Assembly (NCBI GenBank): GCA_003260075.1
Contig: QLIY01000177.1
Span: 142,074-206,073, forward strand
DNA length: 64,000 nt
Direction of reading: 5' to 3'
Origin: Phallusia mammillata
Taxonomy: Eukaryota; Chordata; Ascidiacea; Phlebobranchia; Ascidiidae
Below the pieces are notes generated by a model. It worked only from the letters and a program-made list of their open reading frames with translations. It was not told where the DNA came from and did no database searches. Below, piece after piece: positions 39,086 through 49,448 of the stretch; within the stretch, counting starts at the first letter, position 1, and each line of letters opens with the position of its first letter. The position numbers and the translations under genes are program-made.

Positions 39086-39371
39086 CCCCCCCCCCAGTGT
39101 ATATGCAAGGGCAATATGTGCTAAGCCACCCTTCTAGTTGTTTCATACAAACCTTTTTACATTTTTTTTTACATTAGCAAATTAAAGCCATGTAGCTTTT
39201 AAGTATGAAATGTGTTTATTCTTTGCTACCCAATTAGCGTAAACTAAACTGACTGGACAGGACTTATCCAAGGGTCATATGTGGTCCACCTGTTGTACAA
39301 TGCCTGTGCATGCTGTAGCCCTACAACCCTGTCCCTAGGCGTTGATTTCCTGGGGTGGCAGGGGAGAAATC

Positions 39372-39416
39372 TCTGGGGTGGCAGCAATTATCCAATAGCT
39401 TTGCTGCCACCCCAGA
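39372..39416. repeat. perfect 15-base inverted repeat
   Basis: TCTGGGGTGGCAGCA (39372-39386) and TGCTGCCACCCCAGA (39402-39416) form a hairpin with a 15-base loop. A partial third copy, CCTGGGGTGGCAGGGG, lies about 20 bases upstream. Confidence 0.75.
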
Positions 39417-40104
39417 AATTGCTTGGCTGTGTTAATTTATTCATTACAGATTAATGCATTACAGATATGTGTTTCTTTCATTGATATGCACTCTTTCAAA
39501 CAGTTGGTCTTCTTTAAGCACGTGCAACTCAAGTGACATGAAATTCTTTTTGAATTTAACAACCCATAGGAAAACTGCTTTTGCACCACTCTCGTCAGCG
39601 ATTTTCGCTCTTGTCCAAAGTTTACTAGGCCAGAGGGAGTCTGAACAAGATTTATGATGTAAAAATGTCAATTAAACATTATTATGTAGTCTATATGTTA
39701 ATTGGCAGTTTGTCATTTTTATGTTACCTATCGTAATCCTTGTGCCAGAATCTGCAAAATCAAATTAGAATGGCCACCCATATACCTAAATTACCTGTCA
39801 AAACTGCAATGCCCATTCGTTGCTTTTGCAAAATTGAACATGTAAAAATAATTTGTATTTCTGCTTCATTACATATATCATATAGTAATGCTTCCTAGCA
39901 CGACCGGACTTTTTCGGCCAACATCCAGTGTTTACTGTGATTATTATGCCACAAATGTCTTGTGGCATCATAACCAGCATGATGACTTGTGCTGTGTGTA
40001 TGTTGTGGCACTTCCAAGTATATGTAAGTTTGTGTAAAGCACTATCGACGATAACAAGTATCTTGATTTCACTATGTTTTTTTTTTTTTTTTTTTTTTTT
40101 TTTN

Positions 40105-41071
40105 GTATTACTGACAAAACTAACTGTTTTTATGAGATATTATCGCATCACGACACAAAATCAGCACAGAATGTATTAACAAAGAAGCCTTGCTTTCGAG
40201 TTAGTCACGATTGAGAACCGTACTGAACAGTGGACATCGATCAAATGACAGTTAGATACGTCTATCCTTCGCCACTAAATTACATTAGCACGTCATACTT
40301 ATTTATAGGGCACAGTTGTTCTTTGCTGACGAAAGCAAATGTGTCGTTGGCTTTCAAAAGTTTCACCAGCTTAGTTTTTTTTTTCTTTTGCAACCTAATG
40401 TAAACTTTAGTTGGGTGTGCTCATCAGCAGGCCTTCTGCTTGTAGCCTTACTTTGTACCACTAGCTTATATTGTTACAAAAAAAAACAGACAAACAAAAA
40501 TAACTTGGATTACTTTAATCATCACCTTGTTAGTCCATTCACAAGCGTTGTAATAATCCTAGCCTAACTAACTGTGAATGTGCTAAATAAAATAATAATA
40601 CAACGGACTGGGCCCAGTTAAGCAGAGCCTAAAACACATTCAAACAAACGATACTAGCCTTGAAATAAGTATGATGTAAACTTATCCCTACAACACGAGT
40701 AGAAATCGTGTGCTTTGAATTAACTTGATTAAACACTTCAAGCACAAATATTGAGCAAGCTGTGTTGAACTTGATATAATAGCAGACAAACACCGAAAAC
40801 GCACATCGCATCCAAACACCACACGACCTTTAACTGAAACATGTGAAGCGATAAGCTCAGCAATCGTTGCGGTTGAGTTGCGCAGCCGCTTAGAATCAGG
40901 AGACGCCTGAAGCATTGTGACATCACCAACACACATTCTGATCACGCAGTGAGGCGCAGCAATGAGTAATCGTAAGCCAAGAAATGCACGCATGTTTTAA
41001 TATGGTATTTAATATGACCAAAAAATGCCCTGTAATTACGCCTAATAGCACTGTCTAAACTTTGATGAAGT
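40105..41071. repeat. 967-base near-identical duplication, copy 2
   Basis: It begins directly after a poly-T run and an 'n' at 40104, and ends where ordinary flank leads into the hAT-type element at 41081. Together with the C10 end of copy 1 this points to the same locus assembled twice. Confidence 0.92.
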
Positions 41072-41072
41072 G

Positions 41073-41596
41073 GTTCTAAGTAGTGATGTACCGAATCGGC
41101 TAAATTTCGATTCGGCCGAAACCGAATATTCGGCGGTTTTGCCGAATAAATTCGGCCGAATCAACCGAATCATTTATGACGTCACGCAAAGTCGTACGTT
41201 ACGCGTTTGACATGAAAAAATGTTTATCTACCAGGCAATTAGTGCAGAATAGTTGTGTTTCGTCCTTATTTCAGCTCTATGGGGTTTAAAATTGCTTCAA
41301 GCATGATTGGCAACGTGCCAATGAATCACTGATTATTTTTTGTCTACAGTGGGAAAAATGATAATGTGTTAAAAATAATTACAATTGACGCGATTTTCCT
41401 TACGGTGAATTATGAAAGATTGTGTGGTACCTTAAGCAGAAAAGACACGTTTAACCCTCTAAATTTGTGCTCGTAAAAGATTCGGTTTCGGCCGAATCGC
41501 AACAAATTATTCGGCCGAAACCGAATCTTTGCAAAATATCCGATTCGGTCGAATAAATTCGGCAAACCGAATATTCGGTACATCTCTAGTTCTAAG
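41073..41596. mobile_element. hAT-type non-autonomous element (ACCGAA family, copy 2), 508 bases
   Basis: The octamer GTTCTAAG flanks the element exactly on both sides (41073-41080, 41589-41596). The ends are TAGTGATGTACCGAAT and ATTCGGTACATCTCTA, an inverted repeat with one or two mismatches, followed by several inner TTCGGCCGAA repeats. No transposase frame is present. The perfect 8-base target duplication suggests fairly recent insertion. Confidence 0.9.
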
Positions 41597-42750
41597 TATT
41601 TTCCCTCGTGCTCTTTAAAACCCTTGGCTAAAATTAAAACAAAATCGCAGTACCTGCTTGGAAATTCTAAAGCAAATTGACATCATTTTTACTTGAAAAT
41701 CTTGTTTAGAAATTAAAAGTGAACGACTTTTTACGAATGGGCCCAAACAGCTTATATTATAACAGGCATGTCTTTGGTCATTGTACCCCTAAGTGAGTAC
41801 ACGTAAGAAACCCTGGTGTAAAAAAAATCTGGTTTCAGTGTATAATCATGCTACAAAAAGTGTAACTTACATAAAGTTTTTTTGGTTAAATACGTAAGTT
41901 AACAGGAAATATGTTGTAAGTTGCATTATAGACCATAGTGTCAAATGACAAAGTGTAATTTCTACAAAAATTCAGGTCTCCTTTTTCCTCTTTGCCTACA
42001 ACACGCCTCAAAAAAGCACTTGTTAATATGTGCATTAAACCACTTTGCCTCTATTTCTTTATTTCATCTGAAAATAAATTCAGCCCAATTTACTCGTGCA
42101 TTCAGATATTGTGTATATAAGCCACGGGGAGGCGAAGGTAATTTAGTGACAAGTTCATGGCGCATAAACATAAATTAAATTAGAATACGTAGCACATCGT
42201 TAGTTGGTATAAAACGTAACGTCGTGACGCAAACAAACGAACGTTACTTTGTTTGTTTTTCAATAAAATGTCGTTTTCTGTAAAAAATAACATTGTGAAA
42301 AAAATAAAAGATAGTTTTAAGTAAAAATTAATGTGGCCAGTTCGTATGTTTATATGGAACAAACAGAATATATGTTAATACGCGAGGTAAGAAGCTAGCC
42401 GGAACCAATGATTTTCGGCGTAAAATCCATTAAACATTTAGTCGTTGTAACCGGTTACTTAAACAAAAGCCACGATTTTAGGACTTATTAAGTAACATAA
42501 CATTTAACATGCAAGTTACATGCGCTATAGCCCAAGCCTACCGCAACTAGAAAATAAATCGATTAACTAACTAGAAACATGATATGCTAATAACGCACAT
42601 AAACTTAACGTTTAACACAAAATGAAATCAATCTTGTGTTCTTCCGTATGGGTTGCATACCGTATGGGTTGCATGCTAATAACATTTACAAACAATGCAA
42701 AACTATAAACATCTACAAAAGTTGATTGGTACATTTGGATTGAATTTGTT

Positions 42751-45514
42751 TCAAATTGGTTCATGTCTGTCAAGTGGGTAGTGGTCCTTGTGCGCCCTCA
42801 CGTGGTCGATCATTTCCTTTTGCTGTTGTTGGAGGTGTGGTGGTATTTCTTTGTACACGTCGGTAAACATCAACGATGGAGATGGTTTGTTGCGTTTTTC
42901 AGCGTTTTTAAACGCCGTCATAATCTGCAAGTTTTTCGAATTGTAACAATGATACTTTGCATGAAACTAGATCATGGTATGGAAGGTCTACGCGTCATTT
43001 GACAGGATAAACATAAGTTAACATTGCTCGAAGGGGAATTGTATGGTTGTCATAGTATGGTTAAACAAAAACCTTTTTTCTCGAGTCTTTTGTGAAAGCC
43101 TTGTCCTGTACTTCTGACCAGCATTTTCGTTCATTGACCATGTAACGGAAAAATCGTGCGATTGGGTCATCGGTACGAGACCAGTAGTCCACCTCATCTA
43201 CAGAACGATAGGCGGAACTATCGTCACTCGTACTGTGGTGTCCGACCCTGCAAAGGTGTATGACCTCTTTTAATGGAAGTGGTTCAACTATTAGCTACAA
43301 AGGGCTTGTGAAAAAGATGTTCTTAGTAACGGACTGAACTGCATTGAATATGTTGCGTTGGTGTCAGTAACTTAATTTATTCAGTTCTGAAGAGAGGTTT
43401 TACTAGTTTGGCAAACGAGTTGAAAATGTCGTGCTATACACCCAAAAAAAATCGTGGCCAAATATGACCAACAAATTTCAAAAGTACTAACCTGTATGTC
43501 ATGGCTTCAATGAGAACGGGTCGGTTTTCGGCAACAGCGATTTGGCGCGCTTTACTCGTGGCGTTGTAAACTGCAAGGGTATCGTTACCATCAACTCGTA
43601 TGGTGAGCATTCCGTAACCTGCGCCCCTCGCCGCAATTCCATCTCCCTTGTATTGATCTCCGACTGGGGTGGAAATTGCGTATCCGTTGTTTCGGCTGGA
43701 ACACGTCCGATATTAAACAACAACACTGCACATATTTTTTGGCAACAACATTTTTTTTTTGAAACGAAATTGTAAACAATGCAATTCTGCCATTAAAAGC
43801 TAAAAAAAAAGGTTTTTGCAATTTACAGCACATTAAAATATGCTTTGCAGACAATAACCCGGCCCAAATGTAGAAAACAGAACAATATCCTAAAAAAGTG
43901 ATAATTTAAGAAAACTAAAATTACATTTCTGTTAATATAGGCCAGTGGTTCTCAAACTTTTTTTGTTGCGACGCCCTTGGAAAAGTTTTCTGGGCTTGCG
44001 ACGCACAAGCAAATAAAAGTTAATGAGGAAATTAAAGTTGTGTTCATTGATACAACAACAAAAAGCCGCGAAACGGAACTATTCTACGACGCCCTTAGAA
44101 GATTGAAACGACGCACCAGGGCGTCGCGACGCACAGTTTGAGAACTACTGATATGGGCCATAACAATATTTCGTGAAAAATAAAACATGCATACCAGAAA
44201 AACAGACAAGGTGCATTTAAAGTGGCGGCAAAGTTAAATGCAGCATGAGCATCACCTTCAGAAGCTGCACCTTCACCAAAATAACAGATCACACATAACC
44301 CAGGATGGGTGCGTTTCAATGCGTACGCTGCACCTGATGCCTGAAATGATAGATGAAATATCAAGGTAGTATAACTACAGAAACTTGCTGACCATATTTT
44401 GTCTTGTTGTTGTAGCACCCCCTGTGGTTAAAAAGGGTTTAAAAATGTATACTGCAGTTGTACCTGGGGCATTTGAGTGGCAAGGGGAGAACTGATTGTG
44501 ACAAAGTTAAGCTTTCTTGATCCATAATGAACAGGCATCTGTTTTCCAGCAGCAGGGTCATTTAGGTTGGCATAACACTGATCCATAAACTCTTCTAATT
44601 TAAAACCTCTCCACATCAAAACTCCTAAGAATCAGTTTTTATACTTTTTTTAAGAAAAACTGTTTTAAGAAATACAGTACCTGCTTCTCTATATTGACCA
44701 AAAACTAGATCTTGGTCATCCAAAGCAGCAGCACTCCCAATATGACATCCTTCTTCACCATAGTTTGTCATGTAAAAGGATACCCGTCCTTGTCTTTGGG
44801 CATCATACATAACTTGGTCCATTATGTTTAGAGTTTTCATTGCATGGTACATTCGAATCAGAGTATCATCACTAAACTACAAATAATAGGCAGGTTTCTG
44901 ATAGATCTCAAAACATTGTTGTTTGAAAAAACAATGTTCACAGTGCTTAGGCTATATTTTAATATCACACTTTTAAACATTACTAACTGTTCCAATTTTC
45001 TGCGTCTATTGTTATTTGTTATGTAACCTTATGAACTACACACTTTAAAAAACAAATACCTGTGGGTCCTGAGATGGATCAATAACCTTTCCTGCATTAT
45101 CAAAAACCCTATAAATTGGAATTGCATCTTCAATTTTTGGTTCAAGAAACTCAAGTTTTGTTACAAAATTCCGATTTGGTTCAAATGAAACTCCATCTGC
45201 ATCCACAGTACTGGTGGTAGACTATACCAAAAAAATAATTAAATGATTTTTTCAACCAAATGTGTGTACAATCAATATATTTGTCAAGGTTTTACAAATT
45301 CTGAATAAAGTATGACCATATGGGCAAATGTTTTGTGTTTATACTGGATATAACTGTTAGGGTTTTGTTTTGCAAAGATCATATATATATTTATATATAA
45401 ACACATTTCACTTACATGACGAATTTGACTAGCTCTTTTGCCCTGAAAATTTAAACTGGCCAAGGTTCTACTTCTTTGATGTAATGCACACCTAAAAACT
45501 TTGTTCAAATACAT
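42751..45514 (-). CDS. BCKDHA: branched-chain 2-oxoacid dehydrogenase E1 alpha subunit, mitochondrial
   Basis: Thiamine-diphosphate-dependent subunit that decarboxylates the keto acids of Leu, Ile and Val in the mitochondrial matrix complex. Exons N to C: 45514-45416, 45221-45060, 44876-44681, 44624-44464, 44340-44195, 43695-43492, 43247-43073, 42924-42751; phases agree and give 438 residues (human 445). The N-terminus, [20 protein letters not shown], is basic and lacks acidic residues, as expected for a transit peptide. Family landmarks are [34 protein letters not shown], the cofactor motif [18 protein letters not shown] followed by [11 protein letters not shown], the regulatory phosphorylation loop [18 protein letters not shown] and the C-terminal DHYPLD. 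The serine loop is the target of the inhibitory kinase BCKDK in vertebrates, so that control is probably kept. Confidence 0.98.
43935..44158. mobile_element. hAT-type MITE (CAGTGGTTCTCAAACT family) in a BCKDHA intron
   Basis: A 208-base element, 43943-44150, has ends CAGTGGTTCTCAAACT and AGTTTGAGAACTACTG and inner copies of CGACGCCCTT/AAGGGCGTCG-like sequence. It is flanked by ATATAGGC and ATATGGGC (7 of 8 match). It lies between exons 5 and 6 and does not touch the splice sites. Confidence 0.85.
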
Positions 45515-45827
45515 TTCAATGGATCCTGTTTAACAATTTGAATAAATAGAAAAGAGTTACGTGCTAAAAGAATCAGAACACAAACACCAATAGAACATAT
45601 TTTAAGATCTGTTCCATAAAGTATCAATGTACAACTCACAATGTTAAGAATACAACTTTATTTGCCAATCAATGTCTGTCTAATCACACATGACTGACTG
45701 CCTTCATATTGTATATGATTGATTGATTGATTCCTAACTAAGTTACATTTGCAACGTTGCAAAATGCAAATCTAAGATCAAAGGTCTGCAGTCTTAGCAG
45801 TCTAAAATTTACAAAAATGAAAACGAA

Positions 45828-45881
<54 letters not shown>
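45828..45881. repeat. poly-G run (54)
   Basis: About 310 bases upstream of the BCKDHA start codon. No duplicated flank was recognised, unlike most other runs here, so the sequence across it may be a blind join. Confidence 0.9.
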
Positions 45882-45882
<1 letters not shown>

Positions 45883-46754
45883 GTGTTATGAAAACAAAAA
45901 GCTTAGAATAAACAGATTTTGTTTTGCATGCAATGTTTTCCATCATCATGTCATGTTAGTGCATGTAAGTACAAACACAACCAAGCATAGCACACACGAC
46001 ACACATGACTGGTCAACCGTGTCAATATGTTGACCAATCACATGTGAGAACAGAGATACACCTACCACGCAGATCCATAACTTTCACATTCTTGACCAAA
46101 TATTTGATGGTGATGGTGAAAACAAATCTCCGAAAAAATATTTGCACCGTGCCAAGAAAAAACGTCAACGACGCCCATAGTCAGGTTGGGGGTTTTAAAT
46201 GCGCTGCATTTTTTGTTAATTTCTGTTATAAATTTAACCATAGTTTGGGTATTTTTAGATGCATGATTACATAGCAAGTTTTTGCCACTGGCTTAACATT
46301 AACATCTTAAAGTCGCCCCTGTATGGCTCTACAAATTGCACAAAGAATCACATCGGCTGGAAGCCTATATATCTACAAATCTTTGAAATGAAAATATAGC
46401 CTGGTCATGTTCGTTTTTTTTTAAGTAAACGACAATACAAACAATCTTGTTGTGACTACTTTTTTCTGGCAATTTTGTCGTGTTGGGTTTTTAGCCTTTT
46501 GCAGGGTCAGTGGTAGAATTAAGATGCTAACCATCGGTTTCCTCTGCAGCATGCACAGCAGCTGTTAGCTTAAATGAGTCATGACATGAAGCAAAAATGT
46601 GTGACCTCTACTTGAGTTAAAACATGTTCTATTTTATTCATCCAGGAATTTTTCATTGCTCCATGCAAAATGCATGAAGATGGGGCTGCTGTAAGCATGT
46701 TTAAGTCCAACGAATCGGTTAACACCTGTCACGCAATAAGCATTTAACCCTTTT

Positions 46755-47000
46755 TTGAAACATAATTACCCGGCTTAATTCAGTTTTGCAAATACATCAC
46801 AAATTGGCTATTGGGGGGTTTCAAACATTGCATCATCCATACAAATCTACTTTATGATATGATAGATGTTGGGGGGGGGGTTTTTTTTGAAACATAATTA
46901 ACCGGCTTAATTCAGTTTTGCAAATACATCACAAATTGGCTATTGGGGGTTTTAAACATTGCATCATCCATACAAATCTACTTTATGATATGATAGATGT
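46755..47000. repeat. ~115-base duplication around a G10 run
   Basis: The sequence from TTGAAACATAATTA to GATATGATAGATGTT occurs on both sides of G10 (46871-46880), with differences such as TTACCCGG versus TTAACCGG and GGGGGG versus GGGGG. Confidence 0.85.
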
Positions 47001-47080
47001 TTTAAACCGAATCTTGTTGTTAATGCAAGTGAAAACATTTATGTTAGTTTAAAACCACTTTTTAACAAATCACCACTATA

Positions 47081-47377
47081 ATGCGTCGTGAAAGATTGAC
47101 AAGTGTCCTGAAAATACTTGTTATTGCAGAATGCAACTATCATCGCATGTTGAAGAGCTTATAGTGACGAATGCAGGTGTCCGTGACAACGCACGCACTT
47201 AATTTTGATCTTCTTGGTTATAGAGATGTACGGGGGGGGGGCAATGCGTCGTTTGACAAGTGTCCTGAAAATACTTGTTATTGCAGAATGCAACTATAAT
47301 CGCATGTTGAAGAGCTTATAGTGACGAATGACAACGCACGCACTTAATTTTGATCTTCTTGGTTATAGAGATGTACC
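47081..47377. repeat. duplication with indels around a G10 run
   Basis: AATGCGTCGT through TTGGTTATAGAGATGTAC occurs twice around G at 47232-47241. The two copies differ by short indels (GAAAGA present or absent, and a stretch near GACGAATG), as expected of two haplotypes. The left copy stops 12 bases into the hAT-type element that is complete in the right copy. Confidence 0.85.
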
Positions 47378-47860
47378 GAATATTCGGTTTGCCGAATTTA
47401 TTTGGCAGAATCGACCATTTTTACAAAATCGACTAGTTTCGGCCGAAACCGAATCTTTTACGAAATTAAATTCAAACGTAAAACTTGTCTTTTCGGCTCA
47501 ATAAGAAACCTCACAATCTTTCAAACTGCGCCATAACTAAAATCACGACAACTATACTGCGATTTAAAAAACATCATCGTTTTTCCCACTGCTGATGAAA
47601 GGTAATTCATTGGCAGGCTGGCAACCATGGCCCATAGGCAACCTTAAAACTCACAGAACTAAAAAGATAATGAGACACAACTTTTCTGCATTGTTGTTTG
47701 CTAGATAAATTGATGTTTACATGTCAAACGCGCAGCGAACGACATCACATGACGTCATAAATGATTCGGTTGATTCGGCCGAATATATTCGGCTAAACTG
47801 CCGAATATTCGGTTTCGGCCGAACCCATTTAAGTCGATTGGGTGCATCTTTAATTCGTTA
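47358..47860. mobile_element. hAT-type non-autonomous element (ACCGAA family, copy 3)
   Basis: It starts TAGAGATGTACCGAATATTC at 47366 and ends near GGGTGCATCTTTA at 47852. Flanking octamers CTTGGTTA and ATTCGTTA match at six of eight positions, and the 3' inverted repeat is more eroded than in copy 2. It is probably an older insertion of the same family. Confidence 0.7.
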
Positions 47861-48313
47861 CCGAAGGTAGCGTCGACATTTATTACAATAAAGTTGCAAG
47901 TTAGTTTCTTTAAACGGTGTTTTTTAGTGTATTGTGCGTACAAAAACTTAGCACGTTAGTGTGACGTAGGTATAAAGAGGTTGGGAAACAGCGACATGAA
48001 AATTGCGTAATGCTCTGCTGTTATATTTGTGGCTAAGTGCGCCGGCAAATTTGCCCAGTCAGTGATAGTCAACTTCCTTGTTTTTCTGCGTTGCACAAGT
48101 GGTAACATACGAATAATTAAAGACTTTCTTCGACATAAAACCGTACAAATATATTTCGGGACACATAAACAGACGTTGCCCAGCAACATTTTTGTCTACC
48201 TCCCTTTGACTTGACTTATATTGTGGTTTGAGCGGTTATAAGCATGAAATCATGTAGAGGTTAACAATCAGTCTTGCACATACGAGTCTAGCACACAAAC
48301 TTATTTTTTGACC

Positions 48314-48420
48314 GCATATTTGACCAATCAGAGTGCAGTTTTATTCTGAGTATTTCGGGGGGGGGGGGGGTAACGCATATTTGACCAATCAGAGTGCAGT
48401 TTTATTCTGAGTATTTCGGG
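48314..48420. repeat. ~43-base duplication around a G14 run
   Basis: GCATATTTGACCAATCAGAG and the following bases to TATTTCGG occur before and after G at 48357-48370. Confidence 0.85.
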
Positions 48421-49448
48421 GCAACTTCAGGTCAAACTTGCACAGTCTTGAGAAAAATATGTACAGTTGGGCAGGTTAAGCACAAACAAACACGCGTATA
48501 CATCAAAGGTACGAACGAACTTATGCGAAGAGAAGCACAGTTTGCGAAAAATAGCGCAGCGTTTGTACAAAGCAAACAGCGAGATGAATGACGAACGAGT
48601 GATATCTAATTGACGTCAGTTGATCTTGGAACAAGCCTTTATGAGCTGGATTACGCATCTATCGTAAGCAGTTTGTTTCCACGCACCGTTGGGTGGATGC
48701 TGCAACAGGTCGAAATGAATAATTTATTTCCGCACAGTCCATTTGAGGTGACGCAAACGAACTCCGGTGACCTCTTGAGAAGTCATTGGGCAATGAAAAA
48801 TTGCAAATGATAAATTGTGCGAGAATTTAGAGTTTTTGTTTGATAAATGAGGTAGATCAGAAGTGTGTTCCTAAGTGGCAGCCTTGGCATTAATTTTTAC
48901 TAAACGTGGACGTTTATTGATAGTGCGCAAACTCTGTAAGTACGATGAAAGTTATGTACTTTTTTATTGTAAACAATACATCATTTATAGCTTTTGACCG
49001 TTTTGGGGTGTCCATAAAACCACACAATGCAACAATATTATTTAAGCCGAAACAACAAGGCGAAAATCGACATAAATGTTTCACAGACATAGGCGGCCTG
49101 CAACCCGTCAATAGCGAAACAACAATGACTAAATAGCAGCAATTCGGATGGTAAGGATACTGTTAGCTTTTCCACATAGTTGACGAATCGTGTCAATTGT
49201 GTTCATCCAACGGTCAATAGCAGATTGACGATTTTTAATTCAGGTCCGCGAACTGTAAGAGTTTATCGATCGCACGGAAAGAAGCAGAACCCGCTGCTTT
49301 GTAATCCTGTGATAGTGCGAATCCCATATATTCCCACCTATCAAACCAATATATCGACCCAGTTTTAATCGCATCCCGGCAATAACCAGTCCTTGGCTCC
49401 AAAACATGTCCAATTTAAAGTTGTCAAGCAAACTTTTCTTAACTGCTG

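Larger units (their letters stand above)
37868..42750. other. gene-free stretch with duplication and transposon
   Basis: Apart from the 967-base duplication, a 15-base hairpin at 39372-39416 and a hAT-type element, nothing recognisable is seen. No exon with a splice partner was found. Confidence 0.5.
45515..49448. other. intergenic between BCKDHA and the BAHD1-like gene
   Basis: This contains the BCKDHA promoter region, a 54-base G run (45828-45881), three artefact-type duplications and a third ACCGAA-family element. No supported gene was found; the frame at 46005-46274 has no recognisable features. The lower part probably includes the BAHD1-like 3' UTR. Confidence 0.5.

Noticed and set aside
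46005-46274. 89-residue plus-strand frame
   Set aside because: No recognisable domain, no splice signals and no poly-A context; length is within chance expectation.
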